A DNA stretch of 64,000 nt from Trifolium pratense. Taxonomy: Eukaryota; Streptophyta; Magnoliopsida; Fabales; Fabaceae. Location: contig NC_060061.1 of NCBI RefSeq assembly GCF_020283565.1, positions 25,457,362 to 25,521,361 of the forward strand, read 5' to 3'. Position numbers and translations under genes: made by a program. This document shows, piece by piece, positions 10,138 to 21,500 of the stretch (positions are counted from its first letter, which is position 1; every line of letters begins with the position of its first letter). The notes under the pieces are model-generated. The model was given only the letters and a program-made list of their open reading frames with translations, made no database searches and had not been told where the DNA came from.

Positions 10138-11419
10138 ATGCACGCTGTTATGGGTAATGTTGAAACATCTGAAGATTTGGTAAGAATTGTGTGTTTGTTG
10201 ATGATAAGGATGTTTCTTGTGGTAAGAAAGTATTTGTCAGAGAAAGTTATGTGGTGTTCTCCCCTGCTGTGTTTAACATTTGTTGGTAATGATATTAGCG
10301 CTCCAACTGAGGTCAAAGATGACTTTGTGTTGGAACATGTCAAGAAGAGTGTTCATGAGAAAGATGCTGCACATGATGCTACAACATCTGCAGCACGGGA
10401 AAATTTGGATAACATCGTGATACCCGAGTCTCCAGATGATGTTATTGTTCCTGACAAAGAAAAGGGTTCTGAAGCAACTACTACTGATAATGTTTTTGTT
10501 CATGATATCTATGTGATCCCTTATGTTGATGATAGTGGTAAAACTATGTCTGTTCCTTTGAATGTTGATGAATCTGCTGAGAAAGATTCAAATGTTATTT
10601 ATGTGGACAATCTCAACCTTACTGAGAGGTTAAGGAGCAATGCTGGTAAAGGTGTAGCTGTTTCTAATGTTCCTGTCAAGACTGCCAAGGAAAAGAAAAT
10701 CTATGGTCTTAAAAGACAGTGGAGTAAGATTACTAGGCCCTCTGAGCCAAAGAAGAAGCTTTTGAGGAGGAAGATTATTTCCTCTAGTGATTCAGAGTTT
10801 GAGGAAGACCAACATGCTACTACATCGCCTGCAGTATCCTCAAAGAAGTGGAAATTTGTGATAAAAAGAAGACTTGCTGTGGAAAGGAATTTAAGTGAAG
10901 TTTTTTTTACAATGTCAAAAGCTTGTTGATTTGATTAATGCAGCTAGATTGATGAAAACTGCAACTGGGCTCCAACTACTCATTCCAATACTGTGGCTAC
11001 AGGTTTGGCTAGGTTTATATATGTTGTAGGGACCAAATCACCTCTTGACCTTGGTTTCCATATTCTTGATGAAACTGTTCTGCATGGTAAGTCATGTACT
11101 GTGAAGATGCCTATAGTCTTTCCTACACTGATGTGTGATTTTATTCTAGCTCAACATCCTGGCATTTGTACTAAGGCTGGTGTTCCTAGTAAGAGAGGTT
11201 GTGAATTTTCTTTTGATTTTAGACTGTTTGGGGGTACACATGCTGCAGACTGTGCTGCATCATCTGTCAATCAGTCAAACTGATGTTTTGCCTAGGAAGC
11301 AAATGATTGTTGACATCAAGGTGTTCTCCAATGTCAATCCTGGTGTTCTAGATGATAATGCAGGCTGTGATACTGAGGTAGAGGAAGAGGAGGAATCTGA
11401 TGCAAGTCCTTCTATGTGA
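10138..11419 (+). pseudogene. Sirevirus env-like ORF, frameshifted and internally deleted
   Basis: The first part (10138-10929, 263 aa) is acidic then very basic (residues about 185-250, with YGLKRQWSKITRP and KKKLLRRK). The frame breaks near a T8 run at 10900-10907. Homologous sequence resumes in other frames: 'NAARLMKTATG' near 10938, and 10993-11283 (ATGLARFIYVVGTKSPLDLG..., FILAQHPGICTK). It ends with an acidic tail to 11419. These blocks match the 'putative plant transposon protein' region of Sirevirus env-like ORFs, as in 42042-44291, but with a central part missing. No signal peptide or clear membrane segment is visible. The role of this protein is unproven in the family. Confidence 0.65.
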
Positions 11420-11690
11420 CCTGCTTATGCTTTATTTGCATGTCCTCTCGGATTTTAATTTGTGGGCTACGCCCTGATGCTCTATGGATTGTAACATGCA
11501 CAATCCATGTCTTTTGGCTCCGACACTCCAGGTTCTCTTTGCCATGATGGTCTGTAATATGCACTTTATGATCTCTTATGCTCTGATACTCTCTGCACTC
11601 TATGTTTCTCTATGCTCTGGTAACTCTGTGGAAGTCTGTACTTTGCTCCTATTCTATGGTAATGACTTTAGTTGTCAGAATTTATGGCTA

Positions 11691-11820
11691 AAAAGGGGGA
11701 GTAATATGTTGTGCATGATGTGATGCATAATGCTATAGCATCTAGTATAGCATGTCTGTTCTATGTGATATGCAAGTTTTGAGGGGGAGTGAAGTTTATG
11801 CATATATTGAGGGGGAGTAG
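11691..11820 (+). other. extra polypurine tracts
   Basis: Three PPT-like tracts lie well upstream of the 3' LTR: aaaagggggagt at 11691-11702, gagggggagt at 11781-11790 and gagggggagt near 11809-11818. The functional one is at 12216-12226. Multiple PPTs upstream of the 3' LTR have been described as a Sirevirus trait. Confidence 0.7.
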
Positions 11821-12215
11821 GTAGAATTTATTTTTCTACTACTTTTAATATGCATGCTTATATAGGAATTTATTTTTCCTATTCTCTGTGGCGTTGCTTA
11901 AATTTTAAGGAGTTTATTTCTCCGATCTTGAATCCACTATGTGAGAGTTTATTTCTCTCTATCTGTACTTTGAGGCTAGATGTGTTATGTTCCGCTGTTG
12001 CATGCCTCTGATGCTTGCGTGCTAGCTATCTATTCATCTGATGAATTTCTTACTTTCTTTCTTAGTTGTGTGCTTATGTTGACTCGAAGGAAAGATTAAA
12101 TAGCTTAGCATCGTTCTACTTTCTTTCCTAGTTGTGTGCTTATGTTGACTCGAAGGAAAGTTTAGACTGTATCTCTCTATGCACTGGCCTAAGGTTGTTT
12201 TAGCCAAAATTTGCC

Positions 12216-12226
12216 AAAGGGGGAGA
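12216..12226 (+). promoter_or_regulatory. polypurine tract next to 3' LTR
   Basis: aaagggggaga lies directly before the LTR start at 12228. It primes plus-strand DNA synthesis in LTR retrotransposons. Confidence 0.9.
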
Positions 12227-12227
12227 T

Positions 12228-13216
12228 TGTTGGTGTTTTGATTGGCTACATTTTTGCAAAAGCCAACCAGCCAGATGCTGGACTGAGGTGCTGTAGCATT
12301 ATAGTACAGCATACTGATACTCTGTTTTCGTGCAGAATTTTTATTTCAAATCTGAGTCAAGATTTGCTTCAATTATATATTCAGGCACGTGCGTCTGGGC
12401 AAAACGAGCCTTGCTCAGCAAGTTTTATTGAAGTCGGCTGAAGGAATGTTATTTAAAACAAAAATATAATTATATTATATTTTTGGCGTTTTTTTTGTTT
12501 GGTACAACATGAAACAAACAAATTATATTTTTGAAATTAATTTAGGGTTGGGTCGAAATTTCTACAGCTGTACATGTCTGAAGACCTAACTTGGACATCA
12601 AGACAATTGAAGACTATAAATATGTGAAGCCTCAAGCCTTTACAACTCATGTATTCTAAACCGTGTTCTTTACAAAGTGTGAGTTTTTAGGGTTTAGAGT
12701 TTGTGTCTTTTGTCAGCCTTTCTTGTGTCAATTTGATGCAAGTTTAGGACTGTGTTTTGGTTGTTAATTGTAAGCTACTCCTAAGCTTTGAAGCACGGAG
12801 TTAGTGTGTGTGATTCACTCATAAGCTTTTAAGCAAGAGTGTGGTCTAGTTTCTAGGAGAGTGTCTCCATCTTGATTATTATTATTGACAGCAACATGGT
12901 ACGTGTTGTTAGAGGGAATTTGGGACGGGGTCTCATTATCTAAGAGGTTCTTAGGCAGGATTGCACGGGTAGTGTCTAGGCGATAAGTCAAGTACCGGGT
13001 GTTGGTCGAGGGCTTTGAACTAGAGCTATTATAGTGGATTCATTCCTGGATTGGTATCCCCCAGAGTAGGTGACGTTGCACTGAACTGGGTTAACAAACG
13101 ATCTGTGTTATTTATTATTCTGTCGTTTATTGCTTTATTTTATTCAGCGTCTGTCTTGCTGCAACATATGCTATAGCATCTTGTGCAGCATTGTGTTCAC
13201 TGCGTGCCAGATTTCA
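12228..13216 (+). repeat. 3' LTR of Sirevirus 1
   Basis: 989 bp, nearly identical to 5063-6050. Differences seen: T at 12769 for C at 5604, and an extra G in 'ggcaggattgc' near 12958. It is followed by the TSD agagt at 13217-13221. Confidence 0.97.
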
Positions 13217-13221
13217 AGAGT
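13217..13221. repeat. target-site duplication agagt (right)
   Basis: Matches 5058-5062. Confidence 0.95.
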
Positions 13222-13408
13222 CATTCTCTATAAGCAACTAAGATTCTCCATCAACAACGATGGTGATGCTATATAGGTGAAGCGCACCCACCATTGTGGA
13301 GGCTCTCATATGATTATTTATACTTCACCTTACTCTATTTAGTAGGTAACGTTAGAGCATGACCACCAACTAACTTATGTCGAATCATTTATATCTCAAT
13401 AATATAAA

Positions 13409-14240
13409 GATTTTTTCTAGTAACACTCCTAATTTATCCACCCACACCCCAAAAGACTAAAATATCCCTATTTTAAATTTTAATTCTCCCGCACCCCATC
13501 TTCTTCGTCTCTTTCTTACATTCTAGTTCCATCTCTTCTCAACCTCTTCATCTTCCCTTCACTTCATCTCCCCTTCCTTCATTCATTCAATCAAACATTT
13601 TCCAAGTACATATAAACTCATTCAAGACTTGTAGTACTTATTGAAACAAACCAAATATAAACTATTGTACCAAATTTAATTTTTCTGATTTTTTGACCCA
13701 TTGTCCTCACGATTCCTAACTCCCTAAAACTTCTTGTTATTGCCAGTACTTGTACTTGTCGAACTACTCCAATTCGTCTATAATGTATTATTGTAGGAAA
13801 AACTTTAAAGCAACCATTAATGACAATAGGTAAAAGCAAAAGATGATAAGTTTTTCTCTTAATTAATGGGCGAAGATCCTTCTGTGCCTTTTTATATAAC
13901 AATCACCACATAACAACTTGGTGGATTATACTAGGTAGGTACTCCTTCTTTTGTAGATACATATCACCGCCACATATCAAGATTTCCACAAAACTTTGCA
14001 GAGTGCTATTTTTTGAGATTTTTTTTATACGTGAATTGAGTTTGCAGACTTATAAATGGATTCAATTCACGTACTTAATACAATTTTTAAGACACTTACG
14101 TGAGTTTGATTTCACGTACATTCACTGACACACCCAAAAAAAAACGTAAAGTAAGAATAAGGGCAGTATTGGTATTGTCACTAAATTTAAAATAAATTTG
14201 GGTGTAACTAGGTATTTTTTGGGTGTTACTAGAGAAAATC
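13409..14240. mobile_element. MULE-type non-autonomous element (832 bp)
   Basis: The ends are inverted: gattttttctagtaacactc at the left and, reverse-complemented, gattttctctagtaacaccc at the right. They are flanked by the 9-bp direct repeat taatataaa (13400-13408 and 14241-14249), the Mutator duplication length. No transposase is encoded. The interior holds a perfect 12-bp-stem hairpin at 14028-14073 (TACGTGAATTGA / TCAATTCACGTA). A minus-strand 94-aa open frame (13618-13902) was not recognised and may be chance or captured sequence. Confidence 0.75.
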
Positions 14241-14249
14241 TAATATAAA

Positions 14250-15525
14250 TTGATAATTTACAGACTATTATGTGTACACCTATTCAACATTCTCTTGCTA
14301 TTTTTAAATATTAAGTGTGATTATGTCTTTGTAGATAGTATTTCTGATTCTTTGATGCGCACACTTACCGCTCAATCAATAAAGAATGAGATAATTACCT
14401 ATTTGAAATCGAGATAAATAACGCTCCTACATGATAAATAAAAATTTTCACTCTTAAAAATACGATATTAATTATTATTCTCTCACATTTGACCATGTTG
14501 CACAATACAAAAATTTATAATGAAATTTGTAATTAAAGAGTTTCTTCTAAAAAAAAGAAACATATGTGTATGCTCGTATTTATAATGAGCGGGAAAAGTA
14601 GTTGGTAAACGAACAAAACATGTAGTAGTTAATCACAAACGATCTATTTTGAATTTGTATAAGAGAAAGACAAATTGTTATTCAAAACGCTGTCTAATCG
14701 CGTGTTTGGAAAGTAAATTTTCCATATTGCCGCCACACGCTCAAAAAAGCTGCAACTAACTATTTCAATTACACTATGCCTCTTTTCGCTCTATTTCCAA
14801 ACAAATCTCAACTGTTTTTCAAAATACAAAATCAAAACATCTTTTATCGTAAAATCACATTTCCTTACAAAAACACTACATTTAATGTTTTCCAACGTAA
14901 ACTAATATAACATTGTATGTTCAAATGATAAGCGAGTTTAACACAATAACAATGACTCGCCGACATTACTTTTAATCTATCAAACGCATACCGACTCACC
15001 GTCATCACTGTAATCCTGTCAATCTCACCGTCAACTAAAATAAGATTAAAAAAATCCTAAGAAACACCATCCAACTAACTAGTAGCCATCATTTTCTTTT
15101 TCATGAATGAATTTTTTTTGGTAAGATTTTTCATGAATGAATGAACATGATTATTCTTTAGTTGCAATAAAAAAATCTATTAAAACTCTACAATACACTA
15201 GTACTTGGCTTTGACCCACTTCGACTTGGAAGAGAGAGAGAATAGCGTTTAGATTTGGTGCCCAACTTCCGCACCCATTTTCTCTCTCTATATTTCCCAT
15301 TTCCCATTGCGTGTGTTTTGCGTCCTTCATTTTCTTTCATTTCTCAATTTCTCTATTTTTTCTTCACTTCGAGGGTTTTTCTCTATTCTCACTTCTCTGT
15401 TATTATTCCTCTCGAATCTTCTTTTTTTTTTCTTCAATTTTTTAAATTAATTTTCCCTCTCAATTCCTCTTCACAGAGATCACATCACCGTTTGTTACGA
15501 TCACAGTGTCGTTATTCTGCCGGCG
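14250..15525 (+). promoter_or_regulatory. upstream region and 5' UTR of the PHD gene
   Basis: No gene seen. The last 300 bases are CT-rich (tttctctctctata, many ttc/tct runs), typical of a plant 5' leader. No convincing TATA box at a fixed distance. The transcription start cannot be placed from sequence alone. Confidence 0.45.
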
Positions 15526-18500
15526 ATGGAATTCGTCGGAAAAACCGTTCGGAAAGAGGTGAACGGAGTTGGAATTCTCACCGGAACTGTCAAATCTTAC
15601 GATTCGTCGTCGGGTTTGTTGGAGATCCTTTTCGAAGGCGGTCATTGTGAGGAGATGGAAGTTTCTGAGGTTGCTTCGCTGCTGGAAATTCAACCGGAGC
15701 TTACTGAGGTCAAAGTTCAGGTCGGTCGGAAACCTAAAAAACGACGCCGTGTTGAGCTGAGTGGCGAAACGACGTCGAGTTCAGGTAATGTTAGTGATGA
15801 TTTGGTGGCGGGTAGTGAATTTAGCGGGATTTTGAATGGTGATGATTCTAGTGGCGGGAATGATGGGGATGTTGTGGGTAATGTAAATGGGACTAGTGGG
15901 AGTTTGGAGAAACTAGGAAATGGAAATGGGTTTGGTTTAGGAGAAATTTTGAATTTGAATGAAAATGAGGGTGTTTCTGATAATAATGATGATGATAATA
16001 GTAATGGAATTTGTGTTAAAGATGGTATTGATTTGAATGCTAGGCTTAATTTAAATGAGGATATTAATCTGAATGATGTGTGTGATTCCGATTTACCGCC
16101 TTTTAATAACGCGGGTAGTGTGGAGAGAAGAGATTGTATTGATTTGAATTTGGATGTGAGTGTTGAGGAGGGCGTGAACTTGGATGTGAATTCGGGAGGT
16201 GAAATTTTGCGGCGGGAATTTGATTTGAATGTGGGTGTGTGTGAAGAGGTTAAGGAAGCTCAGGGTTGTGCCGGTGGAAATGGATATTCCGAGGTAGATG
16301 GTGAGATGGGGCAGATTCGAGAAGAAGAGTCAGATGTTAAGCACATATATATGGAAGCTGATGGTGGTTGTGGTAATTTGAATTGTGCCTCTGATGGTAT
16401 CAAATTGGAGGAACTTAATGTTTCGGCTGGGAATGTAGCTGAAGAAGGTTTGATCGAGGAAAAGGAAGGTCATGATGGCAAAGAAAATGTGGCGGCTATT
16501 GACTCTCTTCGGGTTTCGGATGCTGTTTCTGTTATGGATTGTGATTATGTTTCTTCTGAAGCTGCTGTTGCCGTAGTTAATCAATACCAAGATGATCCAG
16601 CAAGTCCGCGCAAACAAGGAATTAGTCAAAGGAAGAGAAGAAAAGTGTCAGATAATCTAAAATCCACCCCGGACACGGCTTTGAGGAGGAGTTCTCGCCG
16701 GACATCAGCAAGAAATCAGGTTTCAAGTGAAGTATCAGGGAAGGGGACTGATGATCCTTTGTCATCCTTGGAAACCAGTGTAACAGAAGAAAAACCTTCG
16801 ATGCCTGGAAATGAGAAATATGAACAGTGCAATGTTCCTATACCGAAGCTGCAATTACCCCCTTCTTCTCAAAATTTGAATTTAGATGGCATTCCTGTCA
16901 TTGAATTTTTTTCTGTTTATTCTTGTTTAAGATCATTCAGTACCTTGTTATTTTTGAGTCCGTTTGAGTTGGAAGATCTTGTAGCTGCACTTAAGTCTGA
17001 AATCCCTAGTGTATTATTTGACAGCATTCATGTTTCTATTTTGCAAACTCTGAAAATGCATTTGGAATTCCTTTCCAGTGAGGGTTGCCAATCTGCATCC
17101 ATTTGCCTGAGGTATATTTTATTTTAAATTTTCATTGATCATGCCTGTAATTTGTTCTCCATTTTTATACCTTTTCCTTCAATGCAGGAATCTTAACTGG
17201 GATTTCTTGGACCTTGTCACATGGCCCATGTTCATGGCCGAGTACCTTCTGATTCACAGTTCACAGTTCAAAACTAGTTTTGATGCTAACCACTCAATGT
17301 TCGAAACTGACTACTACAAACAACCTGTCACTTTGAAGCTTGAGATTCTTCAGTACCTGTGCGATGATATGATTGAAGCAGACACCATAAGGTCAGAACT
17401 TAACAGAAGATCTTTGGTAACAGAGTCTGGTATGGATTTTGATCAGAATATTTATTTCGACACTTGCAAGAAAAAAAGAGCTGTCACAGATCTTTCTGGT
17501 GGATCTTGCTTGACTGAGGAGATTGTGGATGACACAACTGACTTGAACAGTGATGAATGTTGCCTCTGCAAGATGGACGGAAATTTAATATGCTGTGATG
17601 GTTGCCCTGCTGCATTCCACTCTAGGTGTGTCGGGCTTGCAAGTGACAGTCTGCCTGAAGGTGACTGGTATTGTCCCGAGTGTGCTATTGGAACACATCG
17701 GGCTTCGAGGAAATCACGAAGGTCACTCCGAGGAGCAGACTTGTTGGGGACGGATCCTCACGGCTGTCTTTATTTTGATAGCTGTGGTTACCTGTTAGTG
17801 TAAGTGTAGTTATGCCTTTATTCTTGATAGACTTTGTTATAGGTCGCTCATCTCTAATTTTCTGCTCCTGGCTTGCGAAATGTTTATTGATAAGTTACAA
17901 AAATTATGGGAAACGATATTATGGATTTCAGTAGGAATGTTAGACTGCTTTGCAGCCTGTTCAGCAATTATTCCCAAAATCTGATAACATGTTGATTTCC
18001 TGCATTTTTTTTGCCGTACACGTCTATTTGATCATTCTTTTCCATCACAAATCAACTCTTCACTAAATATAATTTTGTACAATGAATTTGAACTTTGAAG
18101 TGGATAGTGTCCTTGTCAATGTGAACAATGTAAAGCACATTACATATTGAAAGCCTCACCCAACCCGTTCTCTGTTTTGTCTAACATATTCATGCATTAA
18201 TTTTATTTCTCTGCTTAAACCTTTGCAGTTCAAACTCATCAGATGCAGGATCCTTGTTCAAGTACTACCATAGAAATGATATATCCGTTGTAGTTGAAGT
18301 TCTAAAGTCTATGGAGACTTTATATGGAGACTTATTAATGGCTATCTACAAGCATTGGGATATTCCGGCTGACTTAAATGCAGGGGCTAGTAATTTGGCA
18401 TTCTTCAATCAAAGTTCCCGCAAGAACATGCAAAAAACAGCTGAATATTATGCTATGCCTACATCTGTAGCACCTTTTACTTCTTCAGAAACGTTTATTG

Positions 18501-21500
18501 ACAAGAATCTGGTTGATGATCAGAAAAAGTTGGAGAAAAATTCAACTATTGACTGTTGTAGTCATGATGGCCAAGAGTTTCCAAAAACTGGGAACCAATT
18601 AGACTCAACAATAGAAAGTCCTTGTATTGCCTCAGAAGGATCAGCTGATACCGCACAAATCATAGGTGTTAGCAATACCCCCTATACGGGCAATAAGGAT
18701 TCATCACAAGCCCCATGTGGGACCGACTACATAAACTATTATAGCTTTGCCAGGGTGGCCTCATTAGTTGCACAGGAGTTGTTGATATGCAAGTCACAAG
18801 AAAAGATCAATAAAAATATTGTAATGACTGAAGAAGAAATAATTTCAGACCAAACAAAGTCCATCATGAAGAAGTCCACCGACTTTTGTTGGCCAAGTAT
18901 TCAAATCCTGAGCGCAGCTGCCCAAAAGGAAAAATGTGGGTGGTGCTTTTCTTGCAAGGTTGCAAATGATGACAGAGATTGCTTGTACATTTCTTTGGTG
19001 AAACCTCTTTATGAAGTGTCTAAAAGTGCTTCAGCTAGGCTTCAACCCATGAATATCCAGAATGGACATCTTAGAGAGATAATATGTCTTATTTTCTCTC
19101 TTGAGGTTCGATTGCGGGGTCTTTTATTGGGTCCATGGTTGAATCTGCATCAAACAGATCTTTGGCATAATAATCTTTTGAAGTCATCTGATCTTCTTCC
19201 TGTTAAACGATTATTGCTTCTTGTAAGGATATACTCTCCCTCTCTGTCAATCATTTTTTAAGACATCAATAGTATGATTATCTCATGCACAGCTTGCAAG
19301 TTATGAAAACTCTGACATAATTGGTCATCTCATTTCTAAGTTTTTTTTGCTATTCAGAATTAAGTGGAAAATCAGTAAAAAGGAAAAGAAAAGAATAACA
19401 CCATTTTTTATTGAAGGGAAACGCTAACAAGTCCCCCAAAAGGAAGATCCTGGAAATGGTGCATTCAACACCTTGAAACTCTAGAAATCGACTTTTTCTA
19501 CATAAAACTAGTCATTTATTTCCATTTTTGACTTCTTAAGGGCACTTGTTAGCATGTCCCTTTAATTAAATATAGTTTTAACTTTTAACGTTGTACATGA
19601 GTATGTGGTAAAAAACACTATTTTTTATGAATGAGTATACAAATGCAAAAGATAATGTACTTGTGGAGGGGAAGGATCAGAAAAACTCCTACGGAAAAGA
19701 AAGAGGTAAAAAAATGTCAATTTGTCTCAAAGATGCAACAGAGTTTTCCCCATCTTTGCTAACCAGCATAATAATTTCCTTATAATCAAACATGAGCAAA
19801 GCACCATAGAGAAGAAATAAGCACAATCTGTCTGCATGCTTCCACAAAATATTTGTTTCCTTTATCCTTCAAAATCATTTAAACTTATCATTGGAACCAT
19901 TGCAAGCTTTAAGGTACACTCATCCTAAGATAGGATCAAAGCTTATCATGTCTACACCATATCCCTGTCATATCCATCCTTTCATGTCAAATAAACAGGC
20001 TCGAATCTTATTTTAATGTCTGATGTTATAATTTTGAATTATGCAGTTGGAGTCCAATTTGAGTGATCGTGCACTTTCAGCCGATTGGTTAAAGCATGTA
20101 GATTCTGTAGTTACTATGGGATCTGCTTCCCATATTGTGGTCAGTTCATCACGCGCATCCTCAAGGCAGGGCATTGGAAAGAAAAGAGCCAGGCAATCAG
20201 ATATTGAATCCAGTTCATCTTCAAAGACTACTGGTGGTTTGGGAATGTATTGGTGGAGAGGTGGTAGGCTTTCGCGAAAGTTGTTTAATTGCAAGGTCCT
20301 GCCTCGCTCCTTTGTTACCAAGGCTGCTAGACAAGGTTTGCAAGTTTTTCTCCTTAGTATATCACTGGTGGTGGTTGTGTTATTCATCTTAATAATTATT
20401 TTGAATTTATTTGGAAATTTGTAATTCTGCAGCTGGGTCTACAAAGATACCGGGTATTTTATATCCTGAAAATTCAGACTTTGTAAAGAGAAGCAGATGT
20501 GTTGCCTGGCGAGCTGCTGTTGAGATGTCAACAAGTGTTGAGCAGCTGGCTTTACAGGTATGTTTAGATTATACTACTTGCCGAGTGATCCTGGCATCTG
20601 ACTTTAACAGTGCCCGTGGTGGTTTATTGGCGCCCTCTTGTATGCAGTCTTTTAATGTTGTAGTTTGATTATTGGAGATACTTGCATGCTTTGGTACTTT
20701 AAACATGAAAAGTTCAAAACTTTTCTATAACAATTGCTTGTGTTAATATCACAATTTCTATGGCAATTACAACGTAAAGATATTAATTCTTTTAGGGAAA
20801 AATATGATCACATTTTTTCTGCTGTGTTTATTTATTTCAATCTTGTATTTCCTATTACGGCCCAAATGATGCTAGGTATATTATTAGTCAATCAGTTGTC
20901 ATTTTTTTTTTCTTTTGCAAAATGTTCCAAGTTTCAATATAATATTGCATGTAAATCATTTCATTATTCAAGGTTTTCGAGCAAAGGGATTTCCTATATA
21001 TCAAAAGGAATTCACAGTTCAACTAGTATTCTTGAGGAATGAGGATTTTTTAGGTTTAAAAACTAGTTTGTCCAGAAGAAACCTCTCCCTTGAAGAGAAT
21101 GATTGAGAAAATATCTTGGTTGTTTTTGATGTATCCAATGATTGTGAAGAGAGGAAATGACTATCAAAAGATATACATTCAAATTAGAATAGGATCCCAA
21201 AACGAACATGAATAACTGTTGGCACTCATATGAAGCTAAGTCAGAGTGTCACATTCTGTTAACCTGACAAACCAAAATGACCATAGAAAATCAATTGGTA
21301 TATGTAAATATATTGCAATAATGAACACACATATGCATGTGTTATTAGCTTCCTATTCAATGTTATTGTCAGGTCTTTTATAATTGGTATGTGCTGATGA
21401 ACTTATTGTCTGCTTCTCATTAACGAAGTATCTACCTCTTGTAAACCAAGATAAATTATGCCACATTTTCAGGTTAGAGAACTCTATTCAAACATAAAGT

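Larger units (their letters stand above)
5063..13216 (+). mobile_element. Sirevirus-type Ty1/copia retrotransposon, RT-deleted, young
   Basis: Complete from LTR to LTR (8154 bp) with TG...CA ends, the TSD agagt, an initiator-Met-tRNA primer site, polypurine tracts and the copia order GAG, protease, integrase, (RT), RNase H. The long gag with two zinc knuckles and the env-like frame after pol place it in the Sirevirus/Maximus lineage. The LTRs differ by one substitution (5604 C, 12769 T) and one G indel, so insertion is recent. The RT core and part of the env-like region are missing, so it cannot reverse-transcribe by itself. If it moved in this form it used another element's enzymes. Confidence 0.95.

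Noticed and set aside
15255..15650. 131-aa plus-strand ORF upstream of the PHD gene
   Set aside because: Pyrimidine-rich 5' leader read as Phe/Ser/Leu; it overlaps the true start in another frame.
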